Below are positions 1-8,270 of a DNA stretch of 64,000 nucleotides, one piece after another; within the stretch, counting starts at the first letter, position 1, and every line of letters begins with the position of its first letter. Source of the DNA: JADCRZ01 sp965200945 (GTDB taxonomy: Bacteria; Bacteroidota; Bacteroidia; Chitinophagales; Chitinophagaceae). The translations under genes were made by a program, and so were the position numbers. The notes under the pieces are model-generated. The model made no database searches. It saw only the letters and a program-made list of their open reading frames with translations, and had not been told where the DNA came from. The stretch spans positions 1,426,001 through 1,490,000 of the forward strand of contig OZ241749.1 in NCBI GenBank assembly GCA_965200945.1, written 5' to 3'.

Positions 1-168
1 TCCCTGAATCTTGTGCCCTTCTTTATCATCGACAATGACTGGAAAGGAACCATCTCGCCCGGCAAACTGGGCGACATCGCTCCTACTATACTCACCGTCA
101 TGGATCTGCCGATCCCGAAGGAGATGACAGGAGACGTGTTGATAGAAAAAGGATCCCTGAGCGCTTAG
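1..168 (+). CDS. gpmI: 2,3-bisphosphoglycerate-independent phosphoglycerate mutase, C-terminal fragment
   Basis: Only the last 55 codons are in the window; the 5' part lies outside. The frame is open from base 1 and ends at TAG 166-168. The peptide has the alkaline-phosphatase-superfamily tail of GpmI: a VPFFI strand, a short loop, the GKLGDIAPTIL segment, and the closing MTGDVLI helix. In the family the DIAPTIL stretch follows the second metal-binding histidine cluster. The enzyme interconverts 3- and 2-phosphoglycerate in glycolysis using two Mn ions. The identification rests on this tail alone, but it is very characteristic. Confidence 0.85.
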   Translation, partial: SLNLVPFFIIDNDWKGTISPGKLGDIAPTILTVMDLPIPKEMTGDVLIEKGSLSA

Positions 169-337
169 GATCTCGTTCGGGACTTGCCCGTTATGGAGGC
201 CCGAAGGCGTATCGATGACTTTTGAAGTGAAACTGAGCAAACAAACGTCTCCCGGCAGGCATTTACCTTGCCGGCTGCCTCGGGAAACAGCAACCACCGG
301 CTGACAGCTTAAATTATATAACCATACCAACCTACCC

Positions 338-1243
338 ATGTCTGTTCTTACCATTCAGAACATCAGCAAATCTTACGGTCGCATCCGGGCCTTGAACGAC
401 GTTTCTTTTGAAGTACCGGAGGGATCTGTGTTCGGAATACTCGGTCCTAACGGCAGTGGCAAAACGACCCTGCTCGGCATCGTGATGGATGTACTGCGGG
501 CAAACAGCGGCAGTTTTCTTTGGTTCAACAAGGATGGAAGCCATGAACAACGCAAGCAGATCGGCACGCTGCTCGAAACCCCGAACTTCTATCACTATCT
601 GTCGGGTGGCCGCAACCTGGCCATCTCCGCCGAAATAAAGGGGAAAAGTCCCGAATATATTGAGACTGTACTCAAAAAAGTGAACCTGTACGAACGCCGG
701 GACTCCAAGTTCAGCACTTACTCGCTGGGCATGAAACAGCGGCTGGCACTGGCGTCAGCGCTCCTGGGCGATCCGTCCGTACTGGTACTCGACGAACCCA
801 CGAACGGTCTTGACCCGGTGGGCATCGCCGAAACGCGTGAACTGATCCGCCTGCTTGCAAAGGAAGGCAAAACGATCATCCTGGCAAGTCACCTCCTCGA
901 CGAAGTAGAAAAAGTGTGTACCCATGTGGCCATCCTGCAAAAGGGCAAGCTTATTACGAACGGGCATGTAGATGAAGTTTTGAAGAACGAAGACATCGTA
1001 GAGCTGGCCTCTTCCAATCTGGCGCGTTTACAGGAAGCGATGCAAACCTTTCCGGGAAAGACCGCTGTAAAACTCCAGAACAACCACCTGCAGGTTCTGT
1101 TCCCTTTTGGCACTGCCTCCATGGAACAGATCAACCGCTATTGTTTTGAACAGGGCATCGTGTTGAACCATTTGCAGCTGAAAAAGAAAAGTCTTGAAGC
1201 CCGCTTTTTTGAACTGACGGGTAACGGCGGTTCTGCCAACTAA
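338..1243 (+). CDS. ABC transporter ATP-binding protein (ABC-2 exporter type)
   Basis: This 301-residue protein is an ATPase subunit of an ABC-2 type exporter. Walker A GPNGSGKT is at residues 36-43, the signature SLGMKQ at 129-134, Walker B VLVLDEP at 148-154, and the switch histidine at 185 (ASH). Residues after about 215 form a DUF4162-like tail found in drug or lipid exporter ATPases. The membrane partner follows 27 bases downstream on the same strand. The substrate cannot be read from sequence; gliding or bacteriocin-type ABC-2 systems of Bacteroidota have the same layout. The start is the first ATG of the frame, 170 bases after gpmI. Confidence 0.9.
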   Translation: MSVLTIQNISKSYGRIRALNDVSFEVPEGSVFGILGPNGSGKTTLLGIVMDVLRANSGSFLWFNKDGSHEQRKQIGTLLETPNFYHYLSGGRNLAISAEIKGKSPEYIETVLKKVNLYERRDSKFSTYSLGMKQRLALASALLGDPSVLVLDEPTNGLDPVGIAETRELIRLLAKEGKTIILASHLLDEVEKVCTHVAILQKGKLITNGHVDEVLKNEDIVELASSNLARLQEAMQTFPGKTAVKLQNNHLQVLFPFGTASMEQINRYCFEQGIVLNHLQLKKKSLEARFFELTGNGGSAN

Positions 1244-1270
1244 TTATTCATCTTTATTCTCTCCCACCCC

Positions 1271-2083
1271 ATGCTCCATCTTTTAAAAATCGAATGGCTG
1301 AAAGTAAAACATTACTGGACCTTCTGGATCCTGCTGGCACTGATCTTCATCAGCATACCAGCGCTCAATTACCTGGTGTATTACAACACCAACAATGCAC
1401 TTCCGAAAAATACAAAGCAAATGCAGCAGATGATCCTGGGCAAGCCTTTCAGCTTTCCGCTGGTATGGCAGACGACGGGATGGTTGTCGGGTCTGATGCT
1501 GTTTATTCCCTGCCTGCTGCTGATTACCCTGGTTACGAATGAATTTACTTATAAAACGCACCGGCAGAACATCATCGACGGCATCAGCAGGATCCAGTTC
1601 ATCACCGTGAAACTGGTGCTGGTATTGGTGGTGGCCCTGTTGTGCACCCTGCTGGTTTTCGGTACCGGTCTGTGGATCGGTCATGATGCGCTGGAACCCG
1701 GCGAAACATACAATCAGTTCACCAATGTGAAGCAGCTTGGTTATTATTTTGTACAGGCGCTTTCTTATCTGATGGTATCTTTCATGCTGAGCCTCATGAT
1801 AAAACGGGCAGCGCTGGTGATCGGCGTATTCTTTTTATACACTTATATCTTTGAGAACGTCCTGGAATTTTTCCTGGGCAAAACGGGCTACCCTCTCGGC
1901 AGGTATCTGCCCCTTGAAACCTGTAGCAACCTTATCCGAAACCCCCTGAGCCGGCTTCTTAACACCCCGGACGAGATCACCGCCTGGAACAACCGCCTTC
2001 CCATCCTTTTAACATTTTCAGCGGCCTATCTGATTCTATATTGCATCATCAGTTTATGGTATTTCCGGACGAAAGATTTATAA
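1271..2083 (+). CDS. ABC-2 type transporter permease
   Basis: A 270-residue integral membrane protein starting MLHLLKIEWLKVKHYW, the usual cytosolic entry of ABC-2 permeases, followed by a membrane helix at about 17-38. Further hydrophobic segments lie near 93-113, 118-140, 155-180 and 245-265, giving about six passes. It sits directly after the ATPase gene and is taken as its membrane partner. The family of permease is recognised only by topology and context, so the cargo is unknown. Confidence 0.8.
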   Translation: MLHLLKIEWLKVKHYWTFWILLALIFISIPALNYLVYYNTNNALPKNTKQMQQMILGKPFSFPLVWQTTGWLSGLMLFIPCLLLITLVTNEFTYKTHRQNIIDGISRIQFITVKLVLVLVVALLCTLLVFGTGLWIGHDALEPGETYNQFTNVKQLGYYFVQALSYLMVSFMLSLMIKRAALVIGVFFLYTYIFENVLEFFLGKTGYPLGRYLPLETCSNLIRNPLSRLLNTPDEITAWNNRLPILLTFSAAYLILYCIISLWYFRTKDL

Positions 2084-2086
2084 TGC

Positions 2087-2611
2087 ATGAAGCTATCCAA
2101 ACTCGTTTTCCTTGTTTTTTGTCTGTTCAGCAGCCTAATCAAGATCCAGGCGCAGAACCAGCAGGCAGCCGTTAAAACGCAGGCTACAGCCATGGCCAAT
2201 GCGTTGCAGAAAAAAGATTACAATACGTTTAGCCAGTATGTACATCCGAAGCTCGTAGCGATGGCAGGCGGCAAAACGCATATGCTTCAACGCATCGATT
2301 CTGCAAATGCAATGGCCCGGCAGTTTGGAGCAGAGATCAGGAAGATCAGCATCGGAGAGCCAGCGAAGATCATTACTTTCAAAAACGAATTGCAGACTAC
2401 CGTTTCCCAAACAACAGAAATGAGTTCCGCCATGGGCGGCATTATTTTCGAGTCGACCCTGATCGCGATTTCCGATGACGGGGGTAAAACATGGCGGTTC
2501 CTGGATACTTCATTGTATAATGTCAGAGACATCAAAAAAGCGATTCCCACACTCAGTCCCGGGTTGGAGATTCCACCCGTAAAGCCGCCGAAGTTTGTTC
2601 CGAAGCAGTGA
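2087..2611 (+). CDS. secreted protein of unknown function, third gene of the ABC operon
   Basis: A 174-residue protein with a clear signal peptide (hydrophobic core 5-18, cleavage expected after about residue 22, before QNQQ). The mature part begins with a helical NTF2-like segment (ALQKKDYNTFSQYVHPKLV) and contains the strand motif SDDGGKTWRFLDT, so a small SnoaL/NTF2-like or similar fold is possible. The tail is proline- and lysine-rich. The start lies only 3 bases past the permease stop, so it is almost certainly co-transcribed and translationally coupled. No defined family is recognised. Inference: a periplasmic or surface accessory of the exporter. Confidence 0.7.
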   Translation: MKLSKLVFLVFCLFSSLIKIQAQNQQAAVKTQATAMANALQKKDYNTFSQYVHPKLVAMAGGKTHMLQRIDSANAMARQFGAEIRKISIGEPAKIITFKNELQTTVSQTTEMSSAMGGIIFESTLIAISDDGGKTWRFLDTSLYNVRDIKKAIPTLSPGLEIPPVKPPKFVPKQ

Positions 2612-2657
2612 GAATGGAAGCTATTGTCCGAACCGGAAAGAGCCCTATTCAAACCAT

Positions 2658-3593
2658 CTACGGATGCTTGATCAAATGATCGATCGCCCCTTCGATAGCC
2701 GGGAACTGAAAATCATAGCCGGCTTTGCGTATTTTGTCTGAGCAGACGGTGGTACTTTTGAGGACTTCGGTACTCATTTCCCCAAGCATGGTTTTTAATA
2801 CGAAAGCCGGAACATGGGCGGGAAGATAAAAGTTTCCTTTCATGGCATGGGCGAGGTGTAAAGTCAATTCCTTGTTGCTCACCGGCTTGGGTGCAACGGC
2901 ATTGTACACTCCGCTGAACTCTTCCCGTTCGATGGCCGACACATACATATTACAGATGTCGTCAATGTGGATCCAGCTCACCATCTGTTTGCCGTTGCCC
3001 ATGATGCCTGCAACCCCGAAGTAAACGGGCTTCTTGAATTCACGCAGCGCGCCGCCTTCATTATCAAGCACTATACCGGTTCGCAGGATGACGAGCCGCT
3101 TTCCCAGGCCTTCCACCGGCCGGATACTTTCTTCCCACTGACGGCACGTTTCGCCCAGGAAACCGCCATCCGGCGCATCCGTTTCCATATATGGGTGCGG
3201 GTTTGGAATCTTTGGATCTGCCCCATACCAGCCGATGGCCGACGAACTCACGACCGTGCGTATATTGTTCGGTGTTTCCTGTATCGCTTTTATGAGCAAG
3301 GCGCTGCTTTGGGTACGGCTTTCAACGATCTCTTTTTTTCGTTTGGCCGACCACCGTTTCTCTGCAACACCGGCGCCAGCAAGATGTATTATATGATCGG
3401 CCTGCTGAATGGCAGCGATATCGATGGTTTGGTTCCCGATGTCCCATTTGGCAAAATTGATTCCTGGATCCTTGGCTGCTTCATCGGGCAGGTGACGGGT
3501 GAGGATGATGATGTGATGTCCTTGTTTGCGGAGTTTGCCGGTCAGATGCTTGCCGATCAGACCGGTGCCCCCGGTAATAAGAACTGTTGCCAT
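2658..3593 (-). CDS. NAD(P)-dependent epimerase of the TIGR01777 (YfcH/SulA-like) family
   Basis: This 311-residue Rossmann protein opens MATVLITGGTGLIG, with the dinucleotide-binding glycines at 8, 9, 11 and 14. A nucleotide-sugar-epimerase-like core follows, including HLAGAGVAEKRW and the active-site region SSSAIGWYG (Tyr near 133). The C-terminal 60 residues match a DUF1731 domain (LGEMSTEVLKSTTV). The physiological substrate of this family is unsettled. It lies 97 bases beyond the ftsZ stop on the same strand, separated from it by a terminator. Confidence 0.88.
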   Translation of the reverse strand: MATVLITGGTGLIGKHLTGKLRKQGHHIIILTRHLPDEAAKDPGINFAKWDIGNQTIDIAAIQQADHIIHLAGAGVAEKRWSAKRKKEIVESRTQSSALLIKAIQETPNNIRTVVSSSAIGWYGADPKIPNPHPYMETDAPDGGFLGETCRQWEESIRPVEGLGKRLVILRTGIVLDNEGGALREFKKPVYFGVAGIMGNGKQMVSWIHIDDICNMYVSAIEREEFSGVYNAVAPKPVSNKELTLHLAHAMKGNFYLPAHVPAFVLKTMLGEMSTEVLKSTTVCSDKIRKAGYDFQFPAIEGAIDHLIKHP

Positions 3594-3614
3594 ACATGGT
3601 TTTTATTGATTCTG

Positions 3615-3645
3615 AAAAAGAAACCCCCTCGGATAACCGAAGGGG
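3615..3645 (-). terminator. Rho-independent terminator after ftsZ
   Basis: On the minus strand a 9-base-pair stem (3637-3645 with 3624-3632, one G-U pair, loop of 4) is followed by TTTCTTTTT at 3623-3615. It lies 46 bases past the ftsZ stop and so marks the end of the dcw transcript. Confidence 0.8.
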
Positions 3646-3690
3646 TAAACAACTAAAAACAATAAAAGTTTATGACCTCCAGCGCTGTTG

Positions 3691-5616
3691 TCAGTCGGGC
3701 TTTTTGCCATCGAGGAACGTGTTGATGGTACTGATCTGGGTTTTGTTATTCTGATCTGCTTTCACGGAATAATTGCTGTAAAAATTCTCCGCGCTGCTTA
3801 CCGTGTTGTACAACTCGAGGTTGCGTCTGATATAAGCCGGTACCGATTCGAACTCCGTGTTTGAATCAGATCCGCTGATGTTAAAGGAAAGATTCCGGAG
3901 CTTCTGTATACGCTCTGAAGCACGGCGTTTCTGCTCTTCGATCTCATCGATCACCGGCAGATCCTCCGGCGTACCTACCGGCTGCTGTGTGGGTGCTGTT
4001 TCCTTTACCTGCTGCACCGGAGCAGGGTCTTCATTTTTGATCACCAGCTGCATGTCCAGACTTTCATCTTCTTTACCGGCATCGGGATCATTCAGGGAAG
4101 TGATCTGCGGCTTTGCTGCTTTGGGCTGCTCTGCATAGGGCTTCCTGGCAGGCATGGCAGGTTCGGCGACCGGTTGTACAGGCTGCTGTTTTTCAAACTG
4201 CACCATCGGCTGCTCGTTCTTGACAACCGTCGTTTTTGCGTTTGTCATCAAAGGCATGGCGACCGGCTTTGCAGGCTCTTCCATTTTTGGTGTTACGGGT
4301 CTGCTGAAATCGATTTCCGGTTCGCTGTGCAGCTCAAATTTTTCGACCACGTCTTTTTTCTCAACGATGGTATTCACTGGACGCTGGTTGTTGAAGATAA
4401 CGACCGGCGACGCGGTGGGTGCCGGTTCAAGCTCCGTAAGCGTCGGCATATAGTCCTGGTTGGGAAGCAGCTCTTCATCCTTTACAACCGGCTGCGGTTT
4501 CTCTTTGAGGAAGGGGTCTGCAGCAGCTTTAGAGGCTACCGTTCCGGGGGCGGGCGAAGCGGTGACATCGACCGGGCCATCCAGGGTCATTACGATCTTT
4601 TCGTCTTTCGCCGGTTCCGGCTTTTTGTCTTCCCTCTTGTAGAAAGGACTCTTGTGCTCGAAACCTGTTGCGATCAGTGTGATGCCGATCTGCTTGCCCA
4701 GGGTGTTGTCGTAGCCCAAACCGAGGATCACGTCGGTTTCTTCACCGGCATGCTGCAACAGGTAAGTCTGTATAATCTCCACTTCATCCATGGTGAACTC
4801 ATCTTCGCCTTCGGTGGAATTGATGTTGATGAGGATCCATTTTGCGCCACGGATATCGTTGTCGTTCAGCAACGGCGAGTTCAGCGCTTCTTCGATCGCG
4901 CGCTGTGCCCGGTCTTCCCCTTCCACGGAAGCGCTGCCCAGGATGGCCACGCCGCCATTGCGCATAACAGTACATACATCGGCAAAGTCGACGTTGATCT
5001 GTCCGGTGCTGTTGATCACGTCGGTGATACATTTGGCAGCGGTAGCCAGTACGTTATCAGCCTTGGCGAAGGCATCCTTCATTTTCAAATTGCCGAACTG
5101 GTGACGCAGCTTGTCGTTGCTGATAACCAGCAGGGTGTCTACGTATTTTTTGAGTTCGTTGATGCCTGCTTCCGCCTGTTGCTGGCGCTTCTTGCCTTCA
5201 TAAGAAAATGGGGTGGTCACAATGCCTACGGTAAGGATGCCGAGTTCCTTGCACACATGTGAAATAATGGGTGCGCCGCCTGTACCGGTTCCACCACCCA
5301 TACCGGCGGTAATAAACGCCATCTTTGTATTTACTTCGAGTATGCGCCTTATTTCTTCCAGGCTTTCTTCCGTTGCCTGTTTCCCGATCTCGGGGTTGGC
5401 GCCGGCGCCGAGCCCCTGCGTGAGATGCGGCCCAAGCTGCACTTTGTTGGGCACCTGGCTCTGCGCGATCGACTGCGCATCGGTGTTACAAATAATGAAA
5501 TTGACGCCCTCTATGTTCTGACTGTACATGTGGTTAACGGCATTGCTTCCGCCGCCGCCAATGCCAATCACCTTTATAATGGATGATTTCTCTTTCGGTA
5601 AATCAAAATGTATCAT
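3691..5616 (-). CDS. ftsZ: cell division GTPase FtsZ with long C-terminal linker
   Basis: FtsZ polymerises at mid-cell to form the Z ring. The G-box GGGTGTG is at residues 107-113, with the N-terminal GIGGGGSNAVN at 18-28 and the T7-loop region after DVCTVMRNGG. The GTPase and activating domains end near residue 325. The protein is 641 residues against about 380 in E. coli. The extra length is a proline-, valine- and lysine-rich disordered linker of about 280 residues. The likely conserved tail peptide VPAYIRRNLELYN is near 588-600 and is followed by about 40 further residues, so it is not terminal. Last gene of the dcw run, 95 bases after ftsA. Confidence 0.98.
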   Translation of the reverse strand: MIHFDLPKEKSSIIKVIGIGGGGSNAVNHMYSQNIEGVNFIICNTDAQSIAQSQVPNKVQLGPHLTQGLGAGANPEIGKQATEESLEEIRRILEVNTKMAFITAGMGGGTGTGGAPIISHVCKELGILTVGIVTTPFSYEGKKRQQQAEAGINELKKYVDTLLVISNDKLRHQFGNLKMKDAFAKADNVLATAAKCITDVINSTGQINVDFADVCTVMRNGGVAILGSASVEGEDRAQRAIEEALNSPLLNDNDIRGAKWILININSTEGEDEFTMDEVEIIQTYLLQHAGEETDVILGLGYDNTLGKQIGITLIATGFEHKSPFYKREDKKPEPAKDEKIVMTLDGPVDVTASPAPGTVASKAAADPFLKEKPQPVVKDEELLPNQDYMPTLTELEPAPTASPVVIFNNQRPVNTIVEKKDVVEKFELHSEPEIDFSRPVTPKMEEPAKPVAMPLMTNAKTTVVKNEQPMVQFEKQQPVQPVAEPAMPARKPYAEQPKAAKPQITSLNDPDAGKEDESLDMQLVIKNEDPAPVQQVKETAPTQQPVGTPEDLPVIDEIEEQKRRASERIQKLRNLSFNISGSDSNTEFESVPAYIRRNLELYNTVSSAENFYSNYSVKADQNNKTQISTINTFLDGKKPD

Positions 5617-5711
5617 ACTTTCTGGATTTTAACCGCATGCGCCAGGGGTAGGGAGCGGGTGCGGCAAAGGTTAAAAATGGTAAAACTATTTAAATAAAAT
5701 GAAGCATCCCG

Positions 5712-7085
5712 TTAAAGATGCTGGTCTTCTTCTTCCTTGAACAGATCGATGATGCCGTCTTTGAATTTGCCCCAGAAATCACGCAATCCTTTCCGGTTCT
5801 TCAATTTTTCCGGTGTGATCATTTCGGGTTCAGGTATGGGCTCATCATCCACTTCTTCCACTTTCAGCATATCCGGGATCTCCACTCTTTTCATCGTGCT
5901 GTCGAAATGCTTCCGGTTGTGTTCGTAATCACTGTACCCTTTCAGGATCAGTCCGATACAGGTGGCATAAGCAGGTTTACTGAGCTCTTCGATGTGGCCG
6001 CCGGCAAGGTGTTCATTCGGCAAACCGATCCTCGCGTTCAGTCCGGTCACATATTCGGTGAGCTGGATCAGGTGCTTCAGCTGCGAGCCGCCGCCCGTTA
6101 AAACGATCCCGCCATTCAGCATGCGGTTGTCGAGCCCCACCTGCTTCAGATGGTACGACACAAAGTCCATGATCTCGCTCATGCGGGCCTGTATGATGCC
6201 GGCCAGGTTTTTCACGCTGATCTCTTTCGCCGGCATGCCCCGCAGGCCGGGAATGGTGATAAACGCATTGGCATTGGCTTCATTTACCAGCGCAGACCCG
6301 AACTGGACCTTCATCTGTTCGGCCTGTGTTTTCAGCACGCCGAGACCGGTCTTGATATCGTTGGTGATGTTCTCTCCGCCGAAAGGAATGACGGCCGTGT
6401 GCTTCAGGATGCTTTCATAGAAGACGGCCAGGTCGGTGGTGCCGCCGCCGATGTCGACGATGGCAACACCTGCCTCGAGGTCTTCGCTGGCCATAACGGC
6501 ACTTGCCGATGCAAGCGGCTGCAGCACCATATCTTTGGTCATCAGACCGCTTTTTTCTACGGCCCTGTTGATATTGCGGATCGCGTTTTTGTCGCCGGTA
6601 ATAATATGAAAATTGGCGCCTACTTTTACCCCGCCGTAGCCGATCGGGTTGGAGATGTTCTGGAAATTGTCGACGGTGAATTCCTGCGGGATCACATCGA
6701 TGATCTGATCGCCTGCCGGGATATACGTTTTGTACTGATCAGCCACCAGCTGGTCAACTTCGCGCTGGGTGATCTCTTCATTGCTGTCGTGGCGAACGAT
6801 ATCACCCCGCGTTTGCAGGCTTTTGATATGGTGGCCCGCGATGCCCACATAAACTTCTTTGATGTCGAGGTTAGGATTGGAAGCATAACAGTTGTTGAGT
6901 GCGGTGAGGATCGCCTTGATGGTTTCATCGATATTGAGTACCTGGCCGTGCTTGACCCCGTTGGAATTGGCGCGGCCAAAACCAAGGATCTCCACTTTGC
7001 CCTGCTCATTTTTTCTTCCTGCTATGGCCGCAATTTTTGTGGTTCCGATGTCGAGGCCTACAATAACAGGTTGTTCATTAATCAT
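5712..7085 (-). CDS. ftsA: cell division protein FtsA
   Basis: FtsA is the actin-like membrane tether of FtsZ. In this 457-residue protein phosphate loop 1 is GLDIGTTK (10-17), loop 2 is DIGGGTTDL, and the adenosine motif is LTGGGSQL. The 1C subdomain lies between, as expected. The last 25 residues (GLRDFWGKFKDGIIDLF, then an acidic end) form an amphipathic helix, the usual membrane-targeting sequence. Before it is an acidic, proline-containing spacer. It lies between ftsQ and ftsZ, the conserved order. Confidence 0.97.
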   Translation of the reverse strand: MINEQPVIVGLDIGTTKIAAIAGRKNEQGKVEILGFGRANSNGVKHGQVLNIDETIKAILTALNNCYASNPNLDIKEVYVGIAGHHIKSLQTRGDIVRHDSNEEITQREVDQLVADQYKTYIPAGDQIIDVIPQEFTVDNFQNISNPIGYGGVKVGANFHIITGDKNAIRNINRAVEKSGLMTKDMVLQPLASASAVMASEDLEAGVAIVDIGGGTTDLAVFYESILKHTAVIPFGGENITNDIKTGLGVLKTQAEQMKVQFGSALVNEANANAFITIPGLRGMPAKEISVKNLAGIIQARMSEIMDFVSYHLKQVGLDNRMLNGGIVLTGGGSQLKHLIQLTEYVTGLNARIGLPNEHLAGGHIEELSKPAYATCIGLILKGYSDYEHNRKHFDSTMKRVEIPDMLKVEEVDDEPIPEPEMITPEKLKNRKGLRDFWGKFKDGIIDLFKEEEDQHL

Positions 7086-7122
7086 AATATCTTGCTTTAG
7101 TTGTTTATCGAAGTTGTTGTGA

Positions 7123-8229
7123 TCAATTCTGCCGTGGCATCACCGCTTTGGGCTTTACACCGGAAGAGACGGGTTTTGGTTTGGTTGCATGCCCGCCCTG
7201 GTTTGTCTGCCGGGGCTTCGGTACAACCGGTTTCTGCACATGTACGGGAGGCTTCACAAGCGGCTTTTTGACCGGCTTTATCTCTTCTTCCCGGTTCCTT
7301 GCCAGTATAGAATCGACAGGTTTGTTGGTGATCACCGGAGGAGCGCTTTCCATTGTCGCCTGAAGTGTATCGGAAGCTGCCTCTTTGACTTCTTCCAGAA
7401 TTTTCTGTATGTTTTTCAATGCCTGGATGGAATCGATCCGGCTGACCTCTCCCCTTCTCGTGCCTACGATCTGTGAACCGTATTGTACGCTGATCCGGGT
7501 ATACCGTTCGAAACCGTATTTTGCCAGCACCTGCTTGTAGAACTGGAACAGGCGGTTGAACTTGCTTTCGCAGTTGTTTCCATCACCGAATTCGATGAGG
7601 TGATTGCCGACCGTCGGAACAATTTCAAAATTCCCGGTGGGCGTTATATCGATTTGAGCTATCTGGGCCATCCAGAAAGAGTCCTGAACAACAAAGCGGC
7701 TGATGCCCTGCATTTGCCGTATAAGCTGGCTGTCGGCACTTTTCCTGCCTTCCGGAATTTCGGCCGGAAAGCCGGTGAACACCGGGAGGCGTGTAATCCG
7801 CTTGCTGCCCAGCGGAATCCGGAAACCCGAGCTGTCTATATAAAACGACTGGTTGCCGGTATCGAAGACCCTTGCCACCGGTTCCCTTTCAAAGATGGAA
7901 ACATGCAGCACGAGGTTGTTATCAAAAAAGAGGCGGGCTTCCTTGATCCATACATTTTTTCTTAACAGCGTCTCGAGCTGCTGCAGATCGAAGGTTTCGA
8001 TGGGCTTGCCGACAAGATGCCCGGAACCGTTGGCGGAAACGATCTGCAGAATGTCGCGCTTGTTGAGGAAAAAATAATCTTTGGCGCCGGTTATCTGGAT
8101 TTGAACGTCTTTGCAGGTCTTGTGGTTCTTGATGTCTATAGCGGCCACAAGCAGAACCGTCAGCCCTGCAGACAGGACCACCCACATGAGTGTGATCAGG
8201 ATTCTCGTTATTTTCCGCTTAGCCCTCAT
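7123..8229 (-). CDS. ftsQ: cell division protein FtsQ
   Basis: A bitopic divisome protein of 368 residues: short basic cytosolic N terminus, a membrane helix at about 11-31, a POTRA-like domain (DYFFLNKRDILQIV onward), then the FtsQ beta domain with the FEREPVARVF strand. A 90-residue lysine- and proline-rich tail (VKKPLVKPPVHVQKP) extends past the domain and is probably disordered. FtsQ proteins diverge strongly in Bacteroidota, so the position between murC and ftsA carries much of the assignment. Confidence 0.88.
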   Translation of the reverse strand: MRAKRKITRILITLMWVVLSAGLTVLLVAAIDIKNHKTCKDVQIQITGAKDYFFLNKRDILQIVSANGSGHLVGKPIETFDLQQLETLLRKNVWIKEARLFFDNNLVLHVSIFEREPVARVFDTGNQSFYIDSSGFRIPLGSKRITRLPVFTGFPAEIPEGRKSADSQLIRQMQGISRFVVQDSFWMAQIAQIDITPTGNFEIVPTVGNHLIEFGDGNNCESKFNRLFQFYKQVLAKYGFERYTRISVQYGSQIVGTRRGEVSRIDSIQALKNIQKILEEVKEAASDTLQATMESAPPVITNKPVDSILARNREEEIKPVKKPLVKPPVHVQKPVVPKPRQTNQGGHATKPKPVSSGVKPKAVMPRQN

Positions 8230-8270
8230 CCTATTGTATGTGCCCCCGGTACAGATTAATTATTGACTGT

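Noticed and set aside
250..274. Hairpin CCGGCAGG / CCTTGCCGG after the gpmI gene
   Set aside because: It has a bulged base, and no T tract follows on the plus strand; it is more than 80 bases past the stop, so terminator function is not supported.
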